Below, one piece after another: positions 42,285-53,950 of a DNA stretch of 64,000 nucleotides. Origin of the DNA: Dactylorhiza incarnata (Eukaryota > Streptophyta > Magnoliopsida > Asparagales > Orchidaceae); the NCBI GenBank assembly GCA_033032865.1, contig JAWHQI010000327.1:62001-126000 (forward strand), read 5' to 3'. Numbering within the stretch: position 1 is the first letter of the stretch; every line of letters begins with the position of its first letter. The position numbers and the translations under genes were made by a program. A model generated the notes under the pieces. That model saw only the letters and a program-made list of their open reading frames with translations. It made no database searches and was not told the DNA's origin.

Positions 42285-42690
42285 GCAGAGCGAGAGATTG
42301 AGGGTGAGAGGCAGGAAGAAGAATGCGGAGCGAGAGATTGAGAGGGAGAGGCAGGGAGAAGAATGCATCAGCCGAGAGAGTGAGATTACCAGTGAGAGAG
42401 TCGAGAACCCAGGAGAGAAGAACCAGTGAGGACGCAGCTACCAGAGAAAAGAGCCAACCGGGAGAGTGAGAGGACCAGCGAGAGAGTCGAGAGCACCAGA
42501 GAGAAGAACCAACGATGACGCAGCTACCAGAGAAAAGAGCCAGTCGAGAGAGTGAGAGCATCAGCGAGAGAGTCGAGAGCATCAGGGAGAGAGTCGAGAG
42601 CACCAGAGAGAACACCCAGCGAGGACGCAGCTACTAGAGAACCAGCGAGCGTGAGAGAGTCGAGGGAGAGCACCATCGGAGAGCGCGGGG
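42285..42690. repeat. Tandem repeat, GAGAGAGTCGAGAGCACCAG units
   Basis: Imperfect units combine GAGAGAGTCGAGAGCACCAG and AGAGAAAAGAGCCA with GACGCAGCTACCAG. A higher-order unit of about 65-70 bases occurs two to three times (42420-42640). Confidence 0.8.
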
Positions 42691-43179
42691 GAGTTGAGGG
42701 AGAGCTAGTGCAGGAGAATGAGAAAGGGGCGAGAGCTCGTAACTTTATCAGCGCGGGACGGGCAAGAGACTGAGCAAAAAAATAAAAACCCTAATAAGTA
42801 TAATAAGTAATAACATAATATAAAAATTAAAATTAAAAATTAATTTAAAAAACGGGACAGTATATCACCCGTTTTTTGGGGCGATATATCGGTAACGGGC
42901 GATACATTGACCCATTTTTTTCCAAAACACCATGCCTCAATTTCAAAACGAAAACGTGGAGTTTTAGGTCCAAACCTTTATGTCAGCCGACATCTACAAC
43001 ATTGGTCTGCAAAAGTGTGGAAGGTACTGGATACGCGCATGGCAAGATGCAGAGACCCTGATTGTCCACATTCGGAGTTTCAATTTTTCTTCATGTAGAG
43101 TTTGTCCAGTGTAGTTTATATATGATGAATATGTACATGTATATAGTGTCGTGATGTAGCAGTCAGTTGTTATATATGT

Positions 43180-45372
43180 TGTAACACCCGAAATTTTATG
43201 TTTCGCGCTCTGTATATTTCAGGGCTTGATCGCGAGTGTATTTGATCGGTCCATCGTTGCAGTGAGGTAAAATCTTAGTTTGGTTTCTTACGCGCACCAA
43301 TCAATACATTATGAAAAGATAACTAAATGAAGCGATAGAATTTTCCTGGCGAAACTTTTAGAGGTCCTCGGCAGAATAAACTCGTAATAGTAAGTGCCAC
43401 AGGGGGCAATGGCGATTCTGGAATTCGTTTGCACCGGTTGCTTTCCGTAACTGCTGCACCGCACACTTTTCCTTCTATAACCGCACTGCTTTGCGTAACC
43501 GCTCCTCGCACTCCCTCCTTATAGCCGCAGCGAGCCGTAAATTACTTTTAAAAAGGCGCAACCGATCGAACCCTAAGTTATCGTTCCCCCTCCAGCCGCA
43601 CGAGAGAGGTCACTGTAGTTCCTCCGTCGACGCCAGAGCCAGTCGCGCCTACAGGTCACTGTAGTTCCCTCCGTCGACGCCGATACCAGTCGCGCCTACC
43701 CCTCCAAAAACCCTCGTCGTCATCTCCTCTCTCTCGTGGAGGTCTATCGATCCCTCCCTCCTCGACAGCCCTGCGGATCGACGACAGTAAACGTCGATCT
43801 TGCCTGGGGCTTAGTTCATCACTTCAGAGAAGGTAAAAATCTGCACTTGTGCTTTCTGGGTGGGTTCTCCTTGAAGTTTTGCCAGTGCAGCCAACCCCGC
43901 ACTCTTCCGGCGTTCAGGATGTAACGTCAAATTTTTTTTATGAATTCTCTGTTTCAAATCCAGGAATCGAAATCTTCGACCCCTCCCATTTGAAAGTGGT
44001 TGGCTTGTGGTGTTAGGGTTCCACTGTTTGGAACAAGGTAACAACCTTTCAGATAAATCTTCGATTCAATCCTTATTTTTTGTATTTCTAGTTGATGAAT
44101 TATAGTTAATATGTCCTACGGATTAAATAAGGTGTGTGAATTTCAGATTAGCGAGCGATCGTTACTACTCAACGCAAGATCGGAAAGAAAATTTTAGGAG
44201 TTTCAGCGTAACCTAGACAGTTATGCCACCGCGTCTTGTATACGAGCGCCGCAACACAACGGTAAGAAATTCTGTTCTTTTTGGTTAGACATACCAGATA
44301 ATTATATGCATAGATTGTATCCCTCGTACAGTAGGAGGGTAAATTGTAATATTGTACAACCATGCTTATCCAGACATTAATGTTCAACATGTTAATGAAA
44401 TACGACATATGAATAGTCAGTTTAACAAATTTTAAAATCCAACCGGTAACGGAAGACAATCAGGAGGCATGAGTGAGACTCTCTCCCTCGTGATAGATAG
44501 AGGCGCACTATCTTCCTCATAGGGCGTAGTAGACCTTATGAGCCTAATTTTTCAGGGAAACGTTTCTCCATTTAGAAATTTAGTAGATTCGAGTGTGTGA
44601 CCCGGGGACACTAGAACCCCTGCGCTCATTAGTTGAGACTTGGATCGTTAGAATGCGCATAAGAAACTACTCACCTAGAAAATGAAGAGTGAAAAGCATA
44701 AGGTAACGAGAACTCAAATTTCGGCAAATCTCTGTAGATAAGAATTCTCAAAATCTGAATAAAATGCATGACATGATTTTACTAGAACAGACATTTATTT
44801 TCCAGCCCTATTTTAGAAAAACATGCATATCATTACAGTGAATATTTTTCATAGCATCAAAATATTATTTTAAAAAGCATGTACACTTGTTTTCTTCAAA
44901 ATATTTTTAGTGTCACTAAGAAGAATGATCTTTCTTACTCTCCAGTTGGGCTGACCCATTTTGGGGCTTATTATTACAGAAGTCACAGGTGGGGTGTTGC
45001 GCCTAGGATGAGCATGCTAGCAGTTCGCTCTTCTTTTAGTTTGTTTCCACCCTGTAGTTTGTTCTTTGAGTACTGTTCTGTGATATTGGACATGTATCGA
45101 GATTTTCTAATGATTCTTGTATCAGACTATGTTTAAGGTTTCAGTATTTCAAAGTTGTTTGACTCTTTCATTCTTAGTGGCTCTGTGAAATCAAAATTTG
45201 AGGTACACTTTTACCCCTTAGCATCTTTTACTGCTTCCGCTGTAAGTACTCTTTTAGTATTTTTCATTTATGTCTGTTATGTACCATTTTTATTACCGCT
45301 ACTTGGTTTGCTTCTTATCACGGGGCCCGGCCGGACTGCTGATTTGTGGTAAAACTAGGTTGGGGTGTTACA
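43180..45372. mobile_element. Solo LTR, 2193 bp, of a large gypsy element
   Basis: It begins TGTAACACCCGAAATTTTAT and ends AGGTTGGGGTGTTACA, with a perfect 5-bp target duplication TATGT on both sides (43175-43179 and 45373-45377). There is no internal coding region. The ends resemble Del/Tekay-type LTRs with TGTAACACCC/GGGTGTTACA borders. A tandem pair of about 47 bp (CACTGTAGTTCCTCCGTCGA, then CAGTCGCGCCTACAGGT) lies at 43610-43700. It formed by recombination between two LTRs. Confidence 0.85.
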
Positions 45373-45377
45373 TATGT

Positions 45378-46430
45378 GGCCCAGTTTTTGATAAGCCCTT
45401 CTTTTGTATGTAAAAATGTAGGGCTATCTTTTATACTTTGTATCAAATATAATGAAATAAAATGTTTTATTATGTCATGAACTTTTCTTTTTGTACTTTG
45501 TCATGAAATGAATAATGATGTGTACGATTAATGTTTTTACTTGACGCTCTGATGATAAAATGATAGTGAACAAGTTAAATTGTGGTGGTAGCCGAGTAAA
45601 GGGGACGTTACAAAGTTCTCTAAGGGGTGCGGGCTAAAGAGCCAAGATCTATTGCAGTCTTTCCCGCTCTTGATTGATATGATTAATGACTTTCTTTTGC
45701 TTCTTGTCCCGCTTCTGTCCAACATTCTTAAGGCAGGCAGCCCCACGAGAGGGTAAGCCTTCGGCTTCAATACATAATAATTAGGTGAGATTGTAATTAG
45801 CTTTGATGACCAGAAGGAGGCAGATGATGGTGCTTGGAAGACCCTTTCCTTGAAGACTAGGTTTTTACTTTTCCTCAAGTGAGGTATTAGAGCGGGGGTA
45901 AAGCGCTATGCGCCTCGAGATCTCTCCCCACAGTAGATTCACTAGATTGGAAGAGTACGCTCTAAGGCCGTTGGTTTTCATAGTCTAACATGGAAAAGTC
46001 CCTATGTACCGTTCTGTTCTTTCTTCGGACTCGTTCAAAGCCTTAGGCCTCACATCGTTTAACACATGCAAGTCGAATGTGATTGGGCCATGTGGCACTC
46101 TTTGCTTTAATATGGAACCGACTTTCTCTTTTGAGTTCTTTATGAATCTTGATTTTTCCAAAAAGGACAACTTATTCTAGAATAGAATAAAAGATTATAC
46201 TTGTAACAGATGTTGATTGATCCATTTCCGATAGTTCTCATTATGTTGTGCTCAGCTAAAGACTAAGTCAAGTCTAGCATGATGGAGGAAATGGCCAAAG
46301 TGGTTATCTGGGACAGAGGTTGGGAGTTAAGAGATGCAAACTAATAATACGAAAGATAGAAGGCACAGCAAGAGTTTTTTAAATCCCATTTATCAAATGA
46401 AGGATCAATTGTGAGGGGTGCAGGTTTATT
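45378..46430. other. Unassigned region with a short 16S-like motif
   Basis: TTTAACACATGCAAGTCGAA (46059-46078) matches the start of bacterial-type small-subunit rRNA, but the sequence on either side does not. Nothing else is recognised. A minus-strand open frame of 113 codons (45878-45537) has no known family. Organelle-derived DNA or chance are both possible. Confidence 0.3.
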
Positions 46431-47090
46431 GTTACAGTTATATCCAAATAAACGATGACATTGAGAGTAAATGCAAATACTCGAAACCAAGAAAGATAGT
46501 TTGAATCATCAAGGAGAATTGATGTAATGATAGTGGGTGATTTTCATGTGACAACAGGAGGGAAAAGTTGTTCTCCAGTAATATTTGATATAGATGGAGC
46601 AAAACAAGAGAGAACATAAAAGTTGCAGCGAAAGTGGAGAGAATTGAGAGCCCGAGACCAAGAGACATCGAGCTAAAGGACTGTGCAATTGCGCTGCATA
46701 GAGTAGCAGTAGAGGCAACACGACAAATCGTGAGGCTGAAATTTCAGGACGAGGACAACGAAGTAGAGAGCTCAAGTAGTGCCGACAAGAGAGGTTGTTG
46801 ATGTCCATAGAGAAGACAATCTCCAGAGTGGTGTCGAGCAGAGAATGTCTATGTCAAGACAGAGGGATATCGACGTCGTCGTAGGATTCGACGAGATCGT
46901 CAAAGAAACCACGGTGATGTTGACACAGGAAACAAGCGATGTCAACAAAGAAGACAGTCGATGATGATTCGATAGAGATTACGACATGCGTGGGAGGAAA
47001 GAGACAGGTCTTACCCTTCACGCGACCTTCAAATGAGCAGGGACTGGCAGCTAGCTCTGCTACTATTTGGAAACATATTTCATTCTATTG
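46430..47090 (-). mobile_element. Copia 6 remnant: leader and gag start
   Basis: On the minus strand ITSILLDDSNYLSWFRVFAF (about 46540-46480) is the copia gag N-terminal motif. About 480 bases upstream the strand reads AAATAGTAGCAGAGCTAG near 47072, a degraded TGGTATCAGAGC primer site, next to an LTR-like TTGGAAACATATTTC. Other domains are not recognised. Confidence 0.5.
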
Positions 47091-47807
47091 GAAAAAGTAG
47101 GATGCAAAAATTGAGATTTTATAAAGGCAAGGAAATAAAAGAATAATTGCAAAGAAACCTCCTAGCAAAAGCATAGTTACAGAAATACCTTAAATACACC
47201 AACGTTGTAAGTTATATTGTAGTTGCATATATTACTGAAAAGTGAAAGGAACAACTTTTTGAAGTCTAATTAGAGAATGGAAAATTGTCTTTCAGTATCA
47301 AACCTTCGGAGCAGTCATTGGATAATCTTCTGAAAGAAACAGCTCCAGCTTAAAAACTCCACCTAATTGAAAGAAAGGAAAAGGAAATTTGCATTAGAGT
47401 TAGTTAGAAGTTAACTCACGCAAATGTAAATTGTTTAATTGGTGGAGAATGAGCAATTATTTGAGAAGATAAATGCAACTCAAGTAGCCTGCACAAACAT
47501 CATCGTTATCATCAACCTCATACAAAATATGTTCGACAACATCTTTCAGAATTATTTGAGAAGATAAATCCATTCTTTCTTACTATTGCATGAGGTGTTA
47601 ACGATAGGTCACGTGGAACTTTTTGCACAAATTTTAGACATGTTAAGTGTGGTCTAATATTTGCTTAACATTCCCAAACTTAATAGATAAACCAACTTTT
47701 GAAGTATTTGAGGTACACAAACTTTGGCATGCGCACGGAAAAATTTAATCTAATAACAAAGAGAGAGTAGAAAAATTCATGGCGCTGATATAACTGAAGT
47801 TTTTATG
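47091..47807. other. Unassigned spacer left of copia 4
   Basis: AT-rich. AAACCTTCGGAGCAGTCATT and similar stretches give no recognisable protein. The left part may be LTR sequence of copia 6. Confidence 0.35.
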
Positions 47808-47988
47808 TGTAGAGAAATACAGAATCTTGTATATTCCTTTCTATGTACCAAATACAATGTATGAATACAAATATATAGGAGGGAGAAAGAGGGAGGAAAT
47901 CCTTATACACAATGTGGGACTAAAGAGAGAGGGAAAAATAGAAAATATATGGGCTCCAGAATGGGTCATTACATGGGCTTTTCTAAAA
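47808..47988 (-). repeat. Copia 4 3' LTR
   Basis: TGTAGAGAAATACAGAATCTTG to TTTTCTAAAA; the final CA of the usual terminus is AA here. Next to it, ACTCCCCCACAAGC is the polypurine tract on the minus strand. Confidence 0.92.
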
Positions 47989-47989
47989 C

Positions 47990-48289
47990 TCCCCCACAAG
48001 CTGGAGCGTACAAGTCGTAGGCACCCAGCTTTGACAGGAATTGATAAAATAGGGTGCTTGATAGGGCCTTGGTGAGAATATCAGCAACTTGGTCGGTACC
48101 CGGAACATGCTTTAATTATATCTTCTTCATTTGAACTTTCTGTCGGATGAAGTGACAGTCCCCTTCAATGTGTTTCGTTCCTTCGTGGAAGACCGGGTTC
48201 TTAGCTATGTGTATAGTAGCTTGACTGTCACATAGTAAGATAGCAGGTGAGGAAAGTATTACTCCAAGATCAGCAAGAAAACTTTCAAG
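47990..48289 (-). pseudogene. Copia 4 RNase H C-terminus beyond the nonsense codon
   Basis: In the same frame after the TGA, the strand continues LESFLADLGVILSSPAILLC, HIAKNPVFHEGTKHIE and ADILTKALS, up to the polypurine tract. One nonsense change thus cuts off about 95 codons. Confidence 0.85.
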
Positions 48290-50398
48290 TCATGTGAGTT
48301 CAGAAACCACTGATGCCATCGAACGGTATTCTGCCTCAGCTGAAGATCGAGCAACCACAACTTGTTTCTTACTACGTCGGGTAACCAGGTGACCTCCAAA
48401 GTAGGTACAAAAACCACTAGTAGACCGCCGATCATCCAGGGAACCAGCATAATATGCATCAGAATACACAACCAATGTTGGAGTAGAGGACGAGGTTTTG
48501 TATACCAGCCCTTGACCGGGGGCTGTTTTCAGATATTTTAGGATGCGTTCGACGGCCTGAAGATGCGACATTCGAGGGGAATGCATAAACCGGCTGACAA
48601 CCCCAACAACAAAGGATATATCTGGTCTCGTGACCGTAAGGTAAATCAGTTTTTCAACAAGTCGTCGATAGTACTCTGGATTTGGAAGAGCAAGATCATC
48701 ATCAGAAGCATGTGCACACGGATTGTGATTGACATCCATAAGAGTGTTAATTGGCTTGCATACAGAGTAGTCAGCATCCTGAAGAAGATCGAGACAGTAC
48801 TTCCGTTGAGAGAGGACAAGTCCATCAGGATGTCTCGCGATCTCAAGACCAAGGAAGTATCGAAGGTTCACCAGATCTTTGGTTTGAAAGACGGAACTAA
48901 GATGTTGTTTGACCGCTTGTATTCCCTTTGAATTATCTCCTGTGATTAGGATGTCATCGACATATACCAACAGAAGAACTGTGTCTGTAGTTCGATGTCG
49001 AGTGAACAGAGAGAAGTCTGCCGAGCTCCGGGTAAAGCCAACCTCCCGAACAGCCTTACTGAACTTATCAAACCATGCCCGGGGGGATTGTTTGAGACCA
49101 TGGATGGATTTCTTAAGATGACATACTCGGGACTCCCCCGTGGTCTCAAACCCGGGAGTTTGCTGCATGTATATTGTTTCTTGTAGGTCGCCATTTAAAA
49201 AAGCATTCTTGATATCCAACTGATGGAGAGGCCATTGTCGATGCACAGCCACGGAGAGAAAGACACGAACTGTGTTGAGCTTGGCCACCGGAGAGAACGT
49301 TTCCTCATAGTCGAGACCTTGTTGTTGAGCGAAGCCACGAGCCACCAGTGGGACTTTAAGACGATCAATTGTCCCATCTGAAGCATGCTTGATTACAAAG
49401 ACCCATTTGCAGCCAACAGTAGTCTGGTCTGGAGGTAGAGGAACCAGATCCCATGTCTGATTAGCCCAGAGAGCTGTCATTTCGTCGTCCATGGCTGTCC
49501 GCCAGCCCGAATGTTGGAGAGCATCCTGCACAGAGTTAGGGATAGAAATAGAGGATAGAGAAGTAGCAAAGGTGTGTAGCGGCGGGGATAGGCGATGTAA
49601 AGATACATAGTTCATCATGGGATGAGCGGTGGAGGCCGGTGCCGGATCAGCAGGTTGCAGAGTGTCAGAGGTCGAAGTCGACTGCATTGGGGCGACGGAG
49701 CGAGGAAGGCGACGAGTGTAGACACGAAGAAGAGGAGGCTTGTTGGGAACGGGAGTCGAGACAGGAAGGAGGGATGGTGGAGAGGTGATTGGGATTACAG
49801 GTCTAGGTAAGGATTGTGGTGGAAGAGGGGGGTTTTGGTTGGAGAAGAAAGGTTGATCTTCCCGGAAGGTAACATCAACCGATACTGTCACCTTGCGGGT
49901 AGTAGGAGAGTAGCAGACATATCCTTTCTGAGTACGGGAGTAACCGACGAACATGTGTTTGGTTGCACGTGGTGCCAACTTGTCTGTGGACGGACCAAGT
50001 AAATGAACATAGCAGGTACATCCAAAGATGCGAGGGGTGAGAGAGAATGGTGGAGTAGAGGGGAAGAGGAGACTGAACGGAGTAGCATTATGAAGGACGG
50101 AGGAAGGGAGACGGTTGATGAGGTAGCATGATGTTGACAGCGCAAAGTTCCAATAAACCTTGGGTACCTGCATTTGAATCATGATGGAGCGAGCAACATC
50201 AAGAAGATGTCTATTTTTGCGTTCAGCAACACTGTTTTGTTGGGGTGTATAGGCACAGGATGTTTGATGAATAATCCGGAATTCTGAGCAAAGGTTGGCA
50301 AATTCATGGCTAGTGTATTCGCGAGCGTTATCCGTTCGGAGGGTTTTTATTGGTTCGGAAAACTGAGTGTGAATCTCAAGGACGAACGTGCGGAACAC
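48290..50398 (-). pseudogene. Copia 4 integrase, RT and RNase H (702 codons open)
   Basis: Integrase residues: LRTDNAREYTSHEF (second Asp, 50345-50300) and QQNSVAERKNRHLLDVARS (Glu). RT blocks: WVFVIKHASDGTIDRLK, LHQLDIKNAFLNGDLQET, KKSIHGLKQSPRAWF and an intact YVDDILITGD (about 48970-48940). RNase H: YSDAYYAGSLDDRRSTSGFC (the usual DADWAG is DAYYAG) and ARSSAEAEYRSMAS. The frame ends at TGA after VSELT, where the family has Trp. Confidence 0.92.
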
Positions 50399-50760
50399 AC
50401 GGGGAAGCTCAGAGCGATCACGAAGTAAGTATAGCCATGTCGTTCGAGAATAATCATCAATAAATGTGATAAAGTAGCGATAACCAGAAACACTTGGAAT
50501 TTTATACGGACCCCAAATATCAGAATGTATTAAAACAAAAGGAGCAGAGCTCTGAGTACAATGAGGAGAAAACGATGAGCGATGTTGTTTACCCAGAATA
50601 CATGAATCACAACTAAAAGAAGGAAGATAAATCTCTGGAAGAGCCTTCTAGAGGACTGGAAGAGGAGCATGTCCGAGACGTCGGTGTCAATCAACTGAGG
50701 AGATGGAAGAGAGGATGGTAGAGGGAGCTTCAAGAAGGTAGAGCCCATTTTGCAATCGTC
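50398..50760 (-). pseudogene. Copia 4 integrase N-terminus (damaged)
   Basis: HRRLGHAPLP, a stop, then CDSCILGKQHRSSFSPH (about 50690-50560) form the HHCC finger before the integrase core. The stop lies within the finger. The first catalytic Asp region is at about 50520-50480. Confidence 0.75.
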
Positions 50761-50832
50761 CTTTACCAATGATACTCTGCGTCCGTCGATCCTGCATAAG
50801 AAAGGAAGAGGAGGTGAATGTCACAGAGCAAT

Positions 50833-51762
50833 TCAAATCTGTAGTAAGACGACTGACAGAAAGTAAATTGAACGGGGAGCCCGGGACATGAAGAGTCGAG
50901 CGGAGAGAGAGAGAGAAGAAGAATTGAGAAGAATATCAGCAGAGCCGGAGACAGGGACGGTGTCGCCATTGGCCACGGTGATAGTTTTAGGATGCGGAGA
51001 GTTCAAGTATTGAGGTGGCTTCAGCGAGGTGATGTGATGAGTAGCACCTGAGTCTACTATCCAGCGTGGACTAGTGGAGAGACAAGCGATACCTTCATTG
51101 GAGATGGAGGCGGCGGAGGCAGCAGAATCAGGCGGGCTGCTGAGCATGCCATGGAGTTGCTGGAGCTGGAGGCGGACATCTTCAAGGTCAGCACGAGTGT
51201 CAGAAGGACTGTCGACAGCAACAGAAGCAGCTGGACGAGGAGGGTCATGTTTGCGGTAGCAGGTCGCCTCGAGGTGTCCATCCCTACCACAGAAGGAACA
51301 CTTAGGACGTGGTCGGCCACCACGACCCCGTCCCCGAGAGCCTGAACGTCCCCCATGAGCAGGAGGAGGGAGAGGTAGTAATGGTGCAGATGAATGCTGA
51401 AGGAGGGCCGGTGAGTGAGGTCCAGTAGTATCAGGAGGCGGTGATACCTTTAGCAGCATGGAGCACGCGTCAGAGAGTGAAGGAATAGCAGCAGACGAGA
51501 GGATCTGAGCCCGAATGCTCTGAAGATGAGGTGGGACACGAGCCATCATCATAGCAATACAAACTGTTTCCTTCTGAGCACGTTGGGCAGCGAGATCCGT
51601 AGTAGACGGTTGATGTCGGATCCAGGCTTCGGCCAGAGTCTTAGCCTGAGCAACAAATGAGATCATATCAGCAGTACCGCCAGTGTCAAGAGTTTGAAGA
51701 TCCGTGATGATGTCATAGAGGCTGGAGATTATCCTTGCCGGAGTATAGGGAATGGAGCTCAT
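50833..51762 (-). pseudogene. Copia 4 gag C-terminal part and protease
   Basis: 309 codons. The zinc knuckle is CSFCGRDGHLEATC (51305-51264) and the protease motif WIVDSGATHHIT (51065-51030) has the catalytic Asp intact. A Gly/Arg-rich stretch (HGGRSGSRGRGRGG) precedes the knuckle. The text after about 50900 loses similarity, probably by another frameshift. Confidence 0.88.
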
Positions 51763-52096
51763 CCCACATTGCCTTGGCCGTCTCGTGATACATGGTCATT
51801 CTGTAAGGTTCGCTATCAAGGGAGTTGAGAAGCCAAGTCTGAACTCGGCCATCGTCACATAGCCAGTCATCCGGAGGTGTAGAAGGAGCATCCCTAGTGA
51901 GATGGTGCAAAAGTCCTTTAGACTGGAGCACCCTACGGACGGAATGCACCCATTCAATGAAGTTCTTCTTCCCAGTGAGAGAGATGGTGGTGATCCTCAA
52001 CTCGTCGCGTAGTTCATGAGTGGGTAGCAGGCGGGCTGCAGGAGAGGTAGCGGTCTGCCCATCGGGATGCACGGAGGGATCACTGGAGGAACCCAT
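51713..52096 (-). pseudogene. Copia 4 gag, N-terminal part
   Basis: Opens at 52096 (MGSSSDPSVHPDGQTATSPA) and includes LRITTISLTGKKNFIEWVHS, then MYHETAKAMWDELHSLYSGK. A single frameshift near 51720 ends it, and the same protein continues in the overlapping frame to 50833. Matches copia 2 gag closely. Confidence 0.9.
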
Positions 52097-52600
52097 TGCA
52101 GAGAGAATGGCAAGGCTGTTGAAGAGGAGAGAAGATCGCTGCGACTAGAGGGAGCTGCGGTTAGAAGACCGCTGGAGGGCGCGGTTAGAGGAGAGCTGCG
52201 ATTAGAGGAGAGCTTGGCAGAGAGAGCGGTCTGCAAGGGGCGGTCTGAGGGAGACCAGCAAACAGACGAGCTGCAGCGGCTAGAGGAGATTGCAGTGGGC
52301 AGAAGAACTCGCAGCGGCTAGAGGAGATTACAGCGGAGCTACGATTAGAGTAGAGCTCGGCAGAGAGAGCGGTCTGCAAGGGGTGGTCTGAGGGAGACCA
52401 GCAGACAGAGGAGCTGCAGCGGCTAGAGAAGATTGCAGCGGGCAGAAGAACTCGCAGCGGCTAGAGGAGATTGCAGCGACTAGAGGAGATTGCAGCGGCT
52501 AGACCGGTCTCAGCAGGCAGAGGTCGCAGCGGCTAAAAGAGAGTAGCAGCACGCGACTAGCAAGCAGAAAGAAAAGGTCTGCGGCGAACAGAACAAGCGG
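52090..52600 (-). repeat. Tandem repeats in the copia 4 leader
   Basis: Units with GCAGCGGCTAGAGGAGATTG recur many times, and a larger unit containing GCGGTCTGCAAGGGGCGGTC with GAGGGAGACCAGCA occurs twice (about 52215-52330 and 52365-52480). They lie between the primer site and gag. Confidence 0.85.
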
Positions 52601-52822
52601 CCAGAGCTCGTAGCTGGTAGAAAGGCTGAATAGGGCAGGCCGCAGATGAGCACGCAAGTGGGATCCGTAAAAAAAAACTAAAAAATAGGTGGAGATCCAA
52701 AAACACAGGGGGGGAAGAACTTGCCAGAGAACCCTGCGGTTAGAACAGAGGCCAGCAGTTAGAACAGCTTGGACAGAGGCCTGCGGTTAGAAGAATTTTG
52801 GGAGACCGAAAATTTTGGACCT

Positions 52823-52835
52823 CGCTTTGATACCA
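52823..52835 (-). other. Copia 4 primer-binding site, one mismatch
   Basis: The minus strand reads TGGTATCAAAGCG instead of TGGTATCAGAGC(C/G). The difference is a G to A transition. Position directly inside the 5' LTR is as expected. Confidence 0.85.
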
Positions 52836-53016
52836 TGTAGGGAAATACAGAACATTGTATATTCTTTTCTATGTACCAAATACAATGTATGAATACAAAT
52901 ATATAGGAGGGAGAAAGAGGGAGGAAATCCTTATACACAATGTGGGACTAAAGAGAGAGAGAAAAACAGAAAATATATGGGCTCCAAAATGGGCCATTAC
53001 ATGGACTTTTCTAACA
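52836..53016 (-). repeat. Copia 4 5' LTR
   Basis: TGTAGGGAAATACAGAACATTG to TTTTCTAACA. Nearly identical to the left LTR. Confidence 0.92.
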
Positions 53017-53224
53017 ATGAGGAATCCAAGCAATGGGATGGATCAAATAAATACGTAGTTAAGATGGCCAATTGACAAGTACAGTAATAGGTGTGCATGG
53101 TGTTACACTATGGAAGTATTCAATCTCTATTAGAAAGTGTAGTATGTGCTTTACATGGGGATATATAAATAACATCTTTTGAGCAGGCTACTTCAACTCC
53201 CAATATATTTTTATCACTGAAGTT

Positions 53225-53950
53225 TTTCATTTCTAATTCTTAAGTTACTTTTCCTAAGAAACCCTCAGTCATTGTCACCATTTCAAAATCACAACAATGT
53301 CAAGTCTAGTATTATCGAAGTACATCAATCTCCTTACAAGCCTCTCATATATTCCTTCATCAACCAAGCTCCCCGCTTGCATCCTCCCAACCGTGTGACT
53401 GAATCATTTTGTGTGCTTGTTCTACTATTGAGATATTCAATTTCTTTTAGTAAGTTTAGTTTGTACTTTGGGGTGTAAAAATAACCTCTTTCAAGTTACC
53501 AATAAATAGTTCAATCTCTCAAGTCCTTTGGTTTCAAAGTATCGAGCTAACTTTTTTCCCCTGAAGAAACTCTCTCATTATCATCATTCTGAAATCAATG
53601 AAGTCATCCACATATAGTAAAAGGGTTGTAACTTTGTCTCTACCTCGGTGTTTAATAAATGACAAGTGCTCCTCTTGAAGTTGTTTGTATTCTATTTTAA
53701 GCATTATTTCAAACAAATATTTTGAACAAATCCTGCAGTGAATATTTAAGTGATTGCACAATACTATCCCCAATCGATGAACTTTATCACTCCCAAAGCT
53801 CTTACCAAAAACAAGTCGATGGCTCTATAAAAACTTATTCCCATCAATATTTTTAAATGTCAGTTAACATGGCAGTCAAAGTTAGTCTGGGCGATAAATT
53901 CAAATTCTTTTGCAAGAAACTCAACTTTAATAATGACTGACATGGCTAAG
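53225..53950 (-). pseudogene. Copia 5 RT/RNase H remnant
   Basis: On the minus strand HLSFIKHRGRDKVTTLLLYV followed by DD (53660-53590) is the RT catalytic region, then LERLNYLLVT and EGIYERLVRRLMYFDNTRLD (about 53350-53290), matching YQRLVG-LIYLSHTRPDI. Frames shift several times. Its right side is cut by the Athila-like element at 53951. Confidence 0.65.

Larger units (their letters stand above)
41870..43030 (-). mobile_element. Possible non-autonomous hAT-like element with tandem-repeat leader
   Basis: On the minus strand a GATATATCGCCCC region (42897-42870) and an AAACCCTAA-type leader come before two tandem-repeat arrays: CTCTCGACTCTCTC units (about 42700-42290) and GCCTTGCTGGTGGCTGTAGC units (about 42270-41960). 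The end near 42980-43000 reads CAGCCGACATCTACAACATT on the plus strand, resembling 21610-21630. The layout mirrors 14640-21640. The class is inference. Confidence 0.35.
47808..53016 (-). mobile_element. Ty1/copia retrotransposon 4 (youngest copia in the window)
   Basis: Minus-strand element of 5209 bp with 181-bp LTRs that differ at only a handful of positions, a primer site and PPT, and long open stretches for gag, protease and pol. Flanks do not show a clear 5-bp duplication (TTATG left, ATGAG right), so one side may have been altered. It is the same family as copia 2. Confidence 0.94.

Noticed and set aside
41887..42429. 180-codon plus-strand frame rich in Gln, Ser and His.
   Set aside because: It follows a tandem repeat open in several frames. 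Composition explains its length.
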